Positions 1 through 8,262 of a DNA stretch of 64,000 nucleotides are shown here, one piece after another. Position numbers and translations under genes: made by a program. Position 1 is the first letter of the stretch. Every line of letters begins with the position of its first letter. The notes beneath the pieces were generated by a model. That model made no database searches, was not told the origin of the DNA, and worked only from the letters and a program-made list of their open reading frames with translations. The stretch covers positions 806,001-870,000 of the forward strand of contig OCMG01000004.1 in assembly GCA_900215285.1 (NCBI GenBank). The letters are read 5' to 3'. Source of the stretch: Ensifer adhaerens. Lineage in GTDB: Bacteria > Pseudomonadota > Alphaproteobacteria > Rhizobiales > Rhizobiaceae.

Positions 1-1977
1 CAGCCAGCCGCTGTCGGCCAGGAGACGCTCGGCCTCCTTGGCCATGTCGCCCTTTTTCAGATGGTCGATGAGCTGGGTCGCCCGTTCGCCGGCGCCTTCG
101 CGGACGGCTTCGAGGATGCGCGGCTTGGTGACACGGTTGAGGTAGTTTCCGAAGGTCGGACGCCAGCCGGCTTCCACCAAGTCGAGCCCGGTCGCCCGCG
201 TCAGGCGGTCGGCCTGCGCGAGCCTCATGTCGAGGGTGTGCTGGGACACGCCGCCCGCGCTGTGCGGGTTCGGCCGCTCATAAAGCGCGTTCACGCCATA
301 GCTGACGCAGTGTGCCAGCAGCGCCATGCGGCTGGCGTCGTCGAGCCCGGTGAGCCAGTCCCAAAGGGCGTCGTCGTCCTTCGGGATGTCGGCGGCCCAG
401 GCGTCGTGACGCTCCTGCACGGCCCGCGCGGAGAGGCTGTCTTTCAGCGTCTCGTCCTGAACCGGGAAGAAGATGTGCTTCACCCCCGCTTCCATGGCGC
501 CCGTGTACATGCGGGTCATGAAGTTGTCCGAGACCAGCTTGTGGAGAAGCGCCGTCATGGCGATGTGCGGATTTTCCGCCACGGCGTTGCGCAACGCGAG
601 GGTGCGGTAGGCGGTCAGCTCGACGACGAGGCGTTCGGGCAGCGGCTTGATGCCGTCGTCCTCATCGTCGTCATCGGATTCGGCAGGTTGGCCGCCGATG
701 GTAATGACGGCGCGCTGCACCGAGGGGCTCGCAGCACCGGCGGATTCGGTATCCGTATCCGATCCTTCCTCACCATCGGTCCGGACCTGAGGCACATCCT
801 CGGGCCGGACGAAGCCGCGATCGACCGAAAGCGATCCGTCGGCGTCGATGCTGACGAAGACGCCGGCGATGGCGATGTCGGTCGGGTCGAAGTGCTCCGG
901 GCGATCGTCGAACGCCGCCAGAGCGGTCTCGATCTCGCCCATTCGCTCGTCGACCTCGTCGGGGAGTTCGTCGGCGTCCTGATATTCCGCTTCAAGACTG
1001 GCCTGCTCGGCGTTGAGCGCCTCGATGGTCGCTTGTTCCTCGGCCGAGAGATCGATTGGCACGCCGGGGACCTCGTGCAGGCCGCGTACCGCGTCGTAGG
1101 GGAAGCTGACCGCGACCTGGATCCACTTCCAGCCTTCGGCGGCGATCGCCTCGGCCTCGGCCTTCAGCTTCTCGGCGACGAGGCGATCGAGAAGCCCCAC
1201 GTCCTGCAGCCAGCCGCCATCATCGGCCTGGAAGAGGTCGCGCATGACGGTGCCGCCAGCCGCCTCATAGGCTTCGATGCCGAGGAATACGGCACGCTTG
1301 TCGGACGCGCGCACCGTGGTCTCGGTCAGCATGCGCCGGATCTGATAGGGCTCCTTCGACCAGGCGTCCTTGATCGCGTCCCAGACCTGGGTCTGACGCT
1401 CGTGGTCTTCGGAAACCGTGAAGGCCATGAGCTGCTCCAGCGTCATGCCGTCGTCGGCATAGACGTCGTGGAGGACCGGTGAGACGGTCGCGAGGCGCAA
1501 CCGCTGCTTGACCACGTTGACGGGCACGAAGAACGCCGCGGCGATCTCCTCCTCGGTCATGCCCTTGATCAGCATGTCGTGGAAGGCGCGAAACTGATCG
1601 AGCGGATGGAGCGCAGCGCGCTCGATGTTCTCGGCGAGCGACACCTCCTCGGGGAGGATGGCGCCGTCGCGATCGCGGACCACGCAGGGGACGGGCGCGA
1701 CTTTGGCGAGACGCTTCTGCTTCACCAGCAGTTCGAGCGCGCGAAAGCGGCGGCCGCCGGCGGGCACCTCGAACATGCCGGTCTCGTTGCCTTCGGCGTC
1801 AACGACCGGGAAGACGCTGAGGCTCTGGATCAGGCCGCGACGAGCGATCGAAGCCGCGAGGTCCTCGATCGAGACGCCGGCCTTCACCCGCCGGACGTTG
1901 GACTGGCTGAGCACCAGCTTGTTGAAGGGGATGTCGCGCGAGGACGACAGGATGATCTTCTGAACGGCAGTAGCCAT
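1..1977 (-). CDS. ParB/RepB/Spo0J-family N-terminal domain protein (3' end cut by window edge)
   Basis: The frame is open from the ATG at 1977 to the window start, giving at least 659 residues, so the C-terminus is missing. The first ~170 residues carry a ParB N-terminal nuclease/CTPase-like domain: RDIPFNKLVLSQSNVRR, then VPAGGRRFRALE, then VSLAENIERAALHPLDQF (box II like), followed by a helix-turn-helix region (MTEEEIAAAFFVPVNVVKQRL). The remainder is a long helical region with an acidic linker (SDDDDEDD). It is much longer than chromosomal ParB (~290 aa) and matches the large ParB-like proteins of integrative elements and plasmids. That its role is element-specific regulation or partition is inference. 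GGAG lies 9 nt before the start. A hairpin leader precedes the gene, and DUF932 follows upstream on the same strand. Confidence 0.85.
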   Translation of the reverse strand, partial: MATAVQKIILSSSRDIPFNKLVLSQSNVRRVKAGVSIEDLAASIARRGLIQSLSVFPVVDAEGNETGMFEVPAGGRRFRALELLVKQKRLAKVAPVPCVVRDRDGAILPEEVSLAENIERAALHPLDQFRAFHDMLIKGMTEEEIAAAFFVPVNVVKQRLRLATVSPVLHDVYADDGMTLEQLMAFTVSEDHERQTQVWDAIKDAWSKEPYQIRRMLTETTVRASDKRAVFLGIEAYEAAGGTVMRDLFQADDGGWLQDVGLLDRLVAEKLKAEAEAIAAEGWKWIQVAVSFPYDAVRGLHEVPGVPIDLSAEEQATIEALNAEQASLEAEYQDADELPDEVDERMGEIETALAAFDDRPEHFDPTDIAIAGVFVSIDADGSLSVDRGFVRPEDVPQVRTDGEEGSDTDTESAGAASPSVQRAVITIGGQPAESDDDDEDDGIKPLPERLVVELTAYRTLALRNAVAENPHIAMTALLHKLVSDNFMTRMYTGAMEAGVKHIFFPVQDETLKDSLSARAVQERHDAWAADIPKDDDALWDWLTGLDDASRMALLAHCVSYGVNALYERPNPHSAGGVSQHTLDMRLAQADRLTRATGLDLVEAGWRPTFGNYLNRVTKPRILEAVREGAGERATQLIDHLKKGDMAKEAERLLADSGWL

Positions 1978-1986
1978 CGGGATTTA

Positions 1987-2076
1987 CTCCGTGACGGGCG
2001 GCCGAGAGACTCTCTCTCAACCTCCAACCCGTCACGAAGCGAAGCGCCGCCCTCTTCCTCTAAAGGGGGCAGCGCC
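1987..2076 (-). promoter_or_regulatory. Two-hairpin leader upstream of the ParB-like gene (copy 1)
   Basis: Read on the minus strand, CGTGACGGG (2036-2028) pairs perfectly with CCCGTCACG (1998-1990), enclosing a small inner stem (GAGAGA/TCTCTC). The outer stem ends directly at the Shine-Dalgarno GGAG (1990-1987). A second GC-rich stem (2065-2076 with 2043-2054, 11 of 12 pairs counting G-U) lies just 5'. The same arrangement precedes DUF932, so it is probably a cis-acting RNA element or an operator shared by both genes. Confidence 0.6.
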
Positions 2077-2152
2077 ACGAACCGGCAAACCTGAAAGGCA
2101 CGGAAGCGCAAAGCCGGAGACGCGAAAAACCGCATCCCCGGCTTTGCGGAAA

Positions 2153-3346
2153 TCAGGAAGCTCGATCGAGCAGCTTCTTGGCCTTGCCCTCCATGTCGAG
2201 GCGGGCGTCCTGATGGGGCTTGTCGCGCGCGACGGCGGTGATGCCCTGCACGAAATCGAAGATGGACTCAGGCGGGCGACCTTCCTCCGCCAGCACCCTG
2301 TCGATGATCTTGCCGGTCTCGGCCTTGGAGAAGCCGCGACGACGCAGGAAGTCAGTGCGGTCTTCGTCCGTCCTGGCGACAATCCGCTCGCGGGCCGCCC
2401 TGATGCCGTTGACGAACGGTAGGGGCGAGGAGTTCGCGAAGTTCAGCAGCGCCGGGGCTGCCTCGTGCGCGAAGCGATTGGCGGCATATTTGGAGTGGCG
2501 GATGGTGATTTCCTCGAAATCCTCCACGCCCCATAAATTGCGATTCTGGCAGACCGCGCGCAGATAGAAGCTCGCCATGCCGAGCGTCTTGGCGCCAACC
2601 TCGGAATTCCAGCAATAGAAGCCCCGGAAATAGAGGTCGGGCGATCCGTCCGGCAGTCGGCCGGCCTCAATCGGGTTCAGGTCGTCGACCAGGAACAGGA
2701 AGACGTCGCGGTCGGAGGCATAGAGCGTGGTCGTATACTTGGTGATGTCGACGCGCGGATTGTAGATCCCGGTCGACCAGTCGAGCACGCCCGGCACCTT
2801 CCAGCGGGTGTCGCCCGTGCCGTTGCCGGCAATGCGCTGCACCGCCTCGACCAGTTCGTGATCGAAGATCCGGCCGTAGTCCGGGCCGGTGACGGCGCGC
2901 AGTTCGACACGGCCAGTATCGGTTTCGAGCGTCTTGATCTGCTCGGCCCGACTGGAGGTCAGGCCATATTGCAGGTTAATGGCGGCAAGCGCTGCGGGAA
3001 GCTGGCGCAGATAGGCTGCGGGCGCGCCAACCAGGCTGGCGAGTTGGCCGAAGGACCAGTGCGTCGGTGCGACGGCTGTGTCGGTGCCGGGCAGGATCAG
3101 GGCCAACCGCTCCGAATCATTGCGGTTCGCCTCAACATGGATGAGCGCGCTCTCCACCACCCGCGTCCGGCTGCGTTCGGTGCGGTCGCGGACCGTGCGG
3201 GCCAACTCGGACAAGGAAAGGTAGCGCTCGTCGGCCGGACGCGAGAACCACTCTGACGAGACGCGGCCGACCCGCTCGCCACGGCCGACATCGACCTTGT
3301 AACCGCCGCTGGTGTCACGGCGCGCATCGAGGACCTGCATATTCAT
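2153..3346 (-). CDS. DUF932 domain-containing protein
   Basis: 397 residues from the ATG at 3346. An in-frame ATG at 3361 lies inside the leader hairpin and leaves no room for a ribosome site, while GGAG at 3356-3359 is 9 nt before 3346, so 3346 is chosen. The protein matches the phage/plasmid-like DUF932 family (motifs HWSFGQLASLVGAPAAYLR, GRIFDHELVEAV and the SEVGAKTLG region) that is common in integrative elements of Rhizobiales next to ParB-like genes. The biochemical function is unknown. It lies about 175 bp upstream of the ParB-like gene on the same strand, with its own copy of the leader hairpin, so the two are probably regulated together but transcribed or translated separately. Confidence 0.85.
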   Translation of the reverse strand: MNMQVLDARRDTSGGYKVDVGRGERVGRVSSEWFSRPADERYLSLSELARTVRDRTERSRTRVVESALIHVEANRNDSERLALILPGTDTAVAPTHWSFGQLASLVGAPAAYLRQLPAALAAINLQYGLTSSRAEQIKTLETDTGRVELRAVTGPDYGRIFDHELVEAVQRIAGNGTGDTRWKVPGVLDWSTGIYNPRVDITKYTTTLYASDRDVFLFLVDDLNPIEAGRLPDGSPDLYFRGFYCWNSEVGAKTLGMASFYLRAVCQNRNLWGVEDFEEITIRHSKYAANRFAHEAAPALLNFANSSPLPFVNGIRAARERIVARTDEDRTDFLRRRGFSKAETGKIIDRVLAEEGRPPESIFDFVQGITAVARDKPHQDARLDMEGKAKKLLDRAS

Positions 3347-3355
3347 GGAACCAAT

Positions 3356-3460
3356 CTCCATGACGGGCGTCAGAGACCTCTTCTCCGACCTTCAACCCGT
3401 CACGGGAAATAAGTCCACTCTCTCACTCTCAGCGGGGCGTTGCGGGGCAGCCGCCCCGCA
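3356..3460 (-). promoter_or_regulatory. Two-hairpin leader upstream of DUF932 (copy 2)
   Basis: On the minus strand CGTGACGGG (3404-3396) pairs with CCCGTCATG (3367-3359). The one difference from copy 1 is C to T, which keeps pairing as G-U. An inner GAGA/TCTC stem is also kept. GGAG follows the outer stem at once. Further 5' lies a perfect hairpin, TGCGGGGC with GCCCCGCA (3441-3448 and 3453-3460, 4-nt loop). Conservation of both stems with a compatible base change favours a structured RNA over a simple protein-binding repeat. Confidence 0.6.
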
Positions 3461-3593
3461 GAAGGGGGCGGCCGACACCGAGGGTTCGGACGCAGGGGAA
3501 GGCTTTCCCCGTATTCAGCCTGCAGATATCGAAACGAGACGCTCACGCTGCCCCGCGGGCCAGGCTGGAACTCTTGCATCCGGTGGCAATTAG

Positions 3594-3633
3594 TCAGATA
3601 TGAACATATGTAAGTCTTTTTGCATCAGATATG
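3594..3633. promoter_or_regulatory. Possible operator: direct repeats TCAGATATG before the HTH gene
   Basis: TCAGATATG occurs at 3594-3602 and again at 3625-3633, with a central CATATG between. The pair sits in the AT-rich stretch directly before and over the start of the helix-turn-helix gene, where an autoregulatory HipB-type operator would be expected. No binding evidence is visible beyond repetition and position. Confidence 0.35.
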
Positions 3634-3634
3634 G

Positions 3635-4021
3635 ATGATTGATATGGGTTCGCCCAAGACGAAACCAGCACTGGAGCGGCTGGGCCAGGATATCCGCAAC
3701 GCGCGTCTGCGCCGTCGCATCACGGTAGCGGATTTCGCCGTTCGTGCGGGGACCTCGCCGAGCTCCATTGCCCGCCTTGAACGCGGCGATCCGGGCGTTG
3801 CCATCGGAACACTTGCCGACGTTCTCGTTGTGCTGGGCCTTCTGGAGCGGCTCGCCGACCTGATCGATATCCGCAAGGACGATCTTGGGCTGGCGCTGGC
3901 AGCGGAGCACGGACCGCGCAGGGGACGCTCCTTCGCGGCAAGGCTGAAAAAGCAGAAGTCCTGGACGGAGGAAAAACAGGATGGGCAGGACGTTGTGGAC
4001 CCTGACGGGGCTTCCTTCTGA
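3635..4021 (+). CDS. XRE-family helix-turn-helix regulator, HipB-like antitoxin
   Basis: 128 residues from the ATG at 3635; an ATG at 3644 and a TTG at 3620 are alternatives, and no strong ribosome site decides between them. The HTH covers roughly residues 15-70 (LGQDIRNARLRRR, VADFAVRAGTSPSSIARLERGD, GTLADVLVVLGL). The C-terminal tail is basic and polar. This is the pattern of HipB-type antitoxins that repress their own operon and neutralise a HipA kinase. The stop (TGA 4019-4021) overlaps the ATG of the hipA remnant by one base, as in an intact hipBA operon. Because the toxin is broken, the gene may now act only as an orphan repressor. Confidence 0.75.
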   Translation: MIDMGSPKTKPALERLGQDIRNARLRRRITVADFAVRAGTSPSSIARLERGDPGVAIGTLADVLVVLGLLERLADLIDIRKDDLGLALAAEHGPRRGRSFAARLKKQKSWTEEKQDGQDVVDPDGASF

Positions 4022-4223
4022 TGGCCGATTTCATTGCCCATGTCGCGCTTGGCGACAGCCGAATATTGGGGGGCAGTTGCGCTTCACCCATGCGTACCGC
4101 AGCAATTCTCCACCTTCGCTATGGTGCCGGGTTGATCGAAAACCCGCGCGCCCCTCGCCATACAGCCCGATCTACCTCTTGAGGCTGGGTGCCATGACCA
4201 TTTTAGCGGCGCCTCACGGTTTC
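4021..4223 (+). pseudogene. Decayed N-terminal fragment of a hipA-like toxin gene
   Basis: From the ATG at 4021 the three forward frames together spell a HipA N-terminus. Frame 1 reads MADFIAHVALGDSRILGG. A shifted frame then gives QLRFTHAYRSN, frame 1 returns with YGAGLIENPRA, and the third frame gives LAIQPDLPLEAG and then HFSGAS. These follow the HipA order of a short N-terminal strand, an R/F-rich segment, an ENPRA-like segment and an ALQPDLPL-like segment. At least three frameshifts are needed, and nothing of the kinase domain follows, because the next gene starts at 4295. The start overlaps the HTH stop by 1 nt. The assignment rests on pattern memory of HipA, not on an alignment. Confidence 0.6.
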
Positions 4224-4294
4224 CTCTTCCCCCGGCGCAAGCGAGATGATACAAATCCTCGGATAATAGAACCCAGAATCCGAGCATACGTATC

Positions 4295-4912
4295 GTGCAC
4301 GAAGCCGCGTCCCAACGCCATATTGCTCAGTCCGTGCTGAAAGCGCGCGGTATCGCGCGTCTCACCGAACTGCGTGCTGCGGGCGTAACGGCGGCAACCA
4401 TGAGCCGCATGGAGAGGGATGGCGAGGTGCTCCGACTTGCGCGGGGGCTTTACCAACTTCCTGATGCGCCGCTCGACGCTCATCACAGTCTCGCCGAGGC
4501 AGCGAAGCGGGTGCCCAAGGGTGTGGCCTGCCTCGTCTCGGCCCTCGCGTTCCATCAGCTTACCGATCAACTCCCAAGGCAGGTGTGGATGGCCATCGGC
4601 CAGAAGGATTGGGCTCCGAAGGGGCATGGCGTGCCCGTTCGGCTCGTACGATTCACGGACCGCCTCCTTACGGAAGCCGTCGAATTCCATACCATCGAGG
4701 GGGTGCCCGTAAAGGTTTTCGGGGTCGCCAAGACGGTCGCCGACTGCTTTCGGTATCGCAACAAGATCGGTCTTTCGGTCGCGATTGAGGGCCTCCAGGA
4801 GGCGCTGCGTCAACGCAAGACAACTCCCAGTGAAATGGTCAGGCAAGCGGAGCGAGGAGCAATCGCGACGGTCATTCGACCTTATCTCGAGGCGCTGACC
4901 GCCAATGGCTAA
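4295..4912 (+). CDS. AbiEi-family antitoxin-like transcriptional regulator (type IV TA)
   Basis: 205 residues from a GTG start. The N-terminal ~60 residues form a winged-helix domain (ARGIARLTELRAAGVTAATM, then GEVLRLARGLYQLP) typical of AbiEi antitoxins. It is followed by the AbiEi C-terminal region (VACLVSALAFHQLTDQLPRQVW, then GVAKTVADCFRYR). In this family the antitoxin represses its own promoter and counteracts an AbiEii nucleotidyltransferase encoded directly downstream. Here the downstream frame starts at 4904, overlapping this gene by 9 nt, but ends after 24 codons, so the antitoxin is an orphan. Another AbiE pair of a different subfamily lies at 20,078-21,737. Confidence 0.8.
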   Translation: MHEAASQRHIAQSVLKARGIARLTELRAAGVTAATMSRMERDGEVLRLARGLYQLPDAPLDAHHSLAEAAKRVPKGVACLVSALAFHQLTDQLPRQVWMAIGQKDWAPKGHGVPVRLVRFTDRLLTEAVEFHTIEGVPVKVFGVAKTVADCFRYRNKIGLSVAIEGLQEALRQRKTTPSEMVRQAERGAIATVIRPYLEALTANG

Positions 4913-4978
4913 GGAAATCAAGATTAGCGATACGTCGGCATTATCTCCATTGCGGTATGCAATGCGGAAATCGGTGTG
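4904..4978 (+). pseudogene. Stump of an AbiEii-like toxin gene (24 codons)
   Basis: The ATG at 4904 overlaps the end of the AbiEi-like gene. The frame begins MAKEIKISDTSALSPLRYAM and stops at a TGA near 4976-4978. MAKEIK followed by a short Ser/Arg-rich stretch is how many AbiEii partners of this antitoxin family start. The rest of the nucleotidyltransferase is absent, and the helicase of the restriction module begins at 4990. The simplest reading is that the module inserted into, or recombined with, the toxin gene. Confidence 0.5.
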
Positions 4979-4989
4979 AGGGAGAACCG

Positions 4990-7900
4990 ATGAAGATCAT
5001 CGATAACACCTCACTCCTTCTCGGAGATGACCTTAAGGCCACGCTGGGACGTGGTGCCCGGCTCAAGATCGCGGCATCATGCTTCTCGATCTATGCTTTC
5101 GAGGCGCTCAAGAGCGAATTGTCAAAGGTCGAAAGCCTTCAGTTCATTTTTACGGCGCCCACCTTTGTCCCGATGGAAGTGACGGATCGCCTCCGCAAGG
5201 AACGGCGAGAGTTCTTCATTCCCAAAGCGACACGCGAGCGAGGCCTGTATGGAACCGAGTTCGAGATACAGCTTCGCAATAAGCTGACCCAGCGTGCAGT
5301 CGCGCGCGAATGCGCTGATTGGATACGCAAGAAAGCTCGCTTTCGGTCGAACACGACCAAGGCGCCGATGCAGCAATTCATCCATGCGGCCGCGGAAACG
5401 AGTGACGTCGCCTACATGCCGATCAGCGGCTTCACAGCTGTCGATCTCGGCTATCAGAAGGGCGACGCGGTGTCGAACCTCGTCACGCGTATCGACGATG
5501 GCGCGCATACGCAGGTCTACCTGCAGTTGTTCAACCAGATCTGGAACGATGAGGAAAAGCTCAGCGACGTCACGGCCGCCATTTGCGATCACATCGAGTC
5601 CGTTTACCAGGAGAACTCCCCGGAGCGGATCTATTTTCATATTCTCTATAATCTCTTTCAGGACTTCCTCGAAGAAGTTGATCAGGACGCGCTGCCGAAC
5701 GATTTGACCGGTTACAAAGACAGCCTCGTCTGGAACAAGCTCTTCAATTACCAGAGGGACGCCGCGACCGGGATTATCAATAAGCTTGAAATGCACAATG
5801 GATGCATTCTGGCGGATAGCGTCGGCCTTGGTAAAACCTTCACCGCCCTGGCAGTCGTTAAATATTATGAATTGCGCAACCGGTCAGTTCTCGTACTTTG
5901 CCCGAAGAAGCTTGCGGACAATTGGCGCAATTACAATACCAATCTGACAACGAACATTTTCGCCAAGGACCGCTTCAACTACGATGTCCTGAGCCATACC
6001 GATCTCTCCCGCACGTCAGGAGAGGCGTTCGGCATTCCGCTGAACCGGGTGAATTGGGGCAATTACGATCTCGTCGTCATCGATGAGTCGCACAATTTCC
6101 GGAACAACGATGTCTTCAAGGATCGAGAGACTCGCTACCAGAAGCTGATGAACAAGGTCATCCGTGCTGGTGTGAAGACTAAAGTTCTGATGCTATCGGC
6201 GACGCCAGTGAACAACCGGTTCAACGATCTGCGCAATCAGCTCGCGCTGGCTTACGAGGGTGACTCTGAAAACCTCAGTCGCAAGCTGAAAACCAACACT
6301 GGAATCGAGGAGATTTTCCGGCGCGCGCAGAAGGCATTCAACGCTTGGTCCGATCTGCCTCCAGAGGAGCGAACCGCAGCCGCGATCCTGAAGGCCCTCG
6401 ACTTCGATTTTTTCGAGATGCTCGATGCCGTGACGATTGCGCGCTCCCGCAAGCATATCGAGACCTTCTACGACACCAAGGATATCGGCAAATTTCCCCA
6501 GCGCCGAAAGCCGCTGTCGTATCAGTGCCCGATCACCTATCGAACGGACGTTCTAGGCCTCAACGACATCTTCAGCAGCCTGTCGGTGCTCAAGCTCGCG
6601 GTCTACGCCCCGATCAGCTACATCCTGCCTAGCCGGCTTCGTAAGTACGAAGCAATCTACGACACCCAGGTGGAAGGCGGTCGCGGCAAGCTGCGCCAAG
6701 CCGACCGCGAGCGGAGCCTTCAGGCTCTGATGACCACCAATTTGCTCAAGCGGTTGGAGAGCTCTGTCGAAGCATTCCGCCTCACCCTGCGGGCGCTGCA
6801 CGGCAACATCGCGCAAACGCTCCGGGCGATCGACACCTATGAACGCACGGGCGCCGCCCAGAGCGTGAGCGACCATCTCGACGATCCCGGTTTCGACCCG
6901 GACGATGACGACTTGACCGGACTCGATGAGTTCACGGTCGGCAAGAAAATTCAGATCAGCCTGTCGGATATGGACATTCCGTCGTGGAAGCACGACCTCG
7001 CCGCGGATCTCACGCTCATTGGTGATTTGATCGCTTCGATGGACAAGGTGGGACCGGAGGATGATGCCAAACTGCAGCATCTGAAGGATGTCGTCACCCG
7101 CAAGGTTGCCGACCCGCTCAATCCGGGTAACCGCAAGGTTCTCATCTTCACCGCCTTCGCGGACACGGCGAAATACCTTTATGCGAATCTGGCATCTGCA
7201 TTTCTCGAGTCGGACGGCTTGCACTGCGGCATGGTCACCGGTTCCGATGCGCCGAAGAGCACGCTGAAGAAGAGCTATGACTTCCAGTCCCTGCTCACGC
7301 TGTTCTCGCCGCGCGCGAAGGAGAAGCATCTGGTCCTGCCGCACGAGACAGGCGAGATCGATATTCTCATCGGGACGGACTGCATCTCCGAGGGCCAGAA
7401 CCTTCAGGATTGCGACTATCTGATCAACTACGACATCCACTGGAACCCTGTGCGGATCATCCAGCGGTTCGGGCGCATCGACCGAATCGGGTCACCCAAT
7501 GCACAAATCCAGCTCGTCAATTACTGGCCGGAAATCTCGCTCGACGAGTACATCAACCTCAAGGAGCGTGTAGAAAACCGCATGATGATTGCCGACGTTA
7601 CGGCGACCGGCGATGACAATGTGCTGACCGCCAAGAGCAGCGACATCGCTTACCGCAAGGAGCAGCTCAAGCGGCTCCAGGAAGAGGTGATCGAGCTGGA
7701 GGACGTGCGGACCGGGATCTCAATCACGGACCTCGGCCTCAACGATTTCCGCATGGATCTCTTGAACCATATCAAGGAGCACGGCGACCTTGAGCATCTG
7801 CCCAACGGCATGCATGCGGTGGTGCCGGCGCATCCGGCGCTCGGACTGATGCCCGGCGTGATCTTCGCGCTGAAGAACCTCCACGACAGCGTGAACATCA

Positions 7901-8262
7901 ACCAGCAGAATCGGTTGCACCCCTATTACCTCGTCTATGTCGGTCACGACGGTGACGTCATCATCGACCATACCGAGGTGAAGCGCTTGCTCGATCTGAT
8001 CCGCACAAGCTGCAAGGGCCGGCCGGAGCCGATCCAGGCGGTCTGCCAGCTTTTCAATGAGCGGACGCAGGACGGTCGCAAGATGGAGCAATGCTCCGCG
8101 CTTCTGAGCGCCGCAATCCGCTCAATGATCGAGGTGAAGGAAGAACGGGACATCGACAGTCTGTTCAGCGGCGGGCGGACCACGGCGCTGGTTCATACCA
8201 TCGCCGGCCTCGACGATTTCGAACTGATCGCCTTCCTTGTGATCGAAGGGGCGGCGGCATGA
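4990..8262 (+). CDS. PLD-like/SNF2-family helicase of a type III-like restriction module
   Basis: 1090 residues from the ATG at 4990, with GGGAGAA 5-9 nt before it. An earlier in-frame ATG at 4957 has no ribosome site. The N-terminal ~170 residues resemble a phospholipase D-like fold without an obvious HKD motif (LLLGDDLKATLGRGARLKIAASCF is typical of this helicase-linked form, given here only as a pattern). The SF2 helicase core follows: motif I LADSVGLGKTF (~274-284), motif II VVIDESHNF (~362), motif III LMLSATPVNN (~401), and C-terminal motifs V/VI TDCISEGQNLQ and QRFGRIDRIGS (~793-832). It probably moves along or remodels DNA for the Mod/Res pair. Its stop overlaps the DUF4391 start by ATGA, so the genes are coupled. 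Confidence 0.85.
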   Translation: MKIIDNTSLLLGDDLKATLGRGARLKIAASCFSIYAFEALKSELSKVESLQFIFTAPTFVPMEVTDRLRKERREFFIPKATRERGLYGTEFEIQLRNKLTQRAVARECADWIRKKARFRSNTTKAPMQQFIHAAAETSDVAYMPISGFTAVDLGYQKGDAVSNLVTRIDDGAHTQVYLQLFNQIWNDEEKLSDVTAAICDHIESVYQENSPERIYFHILYNLFQDFLEEVDQDALPNDLTGYKDSLVWNKLFNYQRDAATGIINKLEMHNGCILADSVGLGKTFTALAVVKYYELRNRSVLVLCPKKLADNWRNYNTNLTTNIFAKDRFNYDVLSHTDLSRTSGEAFGIPLNRVNWGNYDLVVIDESHNFRNNDVFKDRETRYQKLMNKVIRAGVKTKVLMLSATPVNNRFNDLRNQLALAYEGDSENLSRKLKTNTGIEEIFRRAQKAFNAWSDLPPEERTAAAILKALDFDFFEMLDAVTIARSRKHIETFYDTKDIGKFPQRRKPLSYQCPITYRTDVLGLNDIFSSLSVLKLAVYAPISYILPSRLRKYEAIYDTQVEGGRGKLRQADRERSLQALMTTNLLKRLESSVEAFRLTLRALHGNIAQTLRAIDTYERTGAAQSVSDHLDDPGFDPDDDDLTGLDEFTVGKKIQISLSDMDIPSWKHDLAADLTLIGDLIASMDKVGPEDDAKLQHLKDVVTRKVADPLNPGNRKVLIFTAFADTAKYLYANLASAFLESDGLHCGMVTGSDAPKSTLKKSYDFQSLLTLFSPRAKEKHLVLPHETGEIDILIGTDCISEGQNLQDCDYLINYDIHWNPVRIIQRFGRIDRIGSPNAQIQLVNYWPEISLDEYINLKERVENRMMIADVTATGDDNVLTAKSSDIAYRKEQLKRLQEEVIELEDVRTGISITDLGLNDFRMDLLNHIKEHGDLEHLPNGMHAVVPAHPALGLMPGVIFALKNLHDSVNINQQNRLHPYYLVYVGHDGDVIIDHTEVKRLLDLIRTSCKGRPEPIQAVCQLFNERTQDGRKMEQCSALLSAAIRSMIEVKEERDIDSLFSGGRTTALVHTIAGLDDFELIAFLVIEGAAA

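Noticed and set aside
61..1482. Long plus-strand frame of 473 codons at the left end
   Set aside because: It is antisense to the ParB-like gene, which has clear motifs, and its translation has no recognisable fold and is rich in shadow-type Arg/His/Gly.
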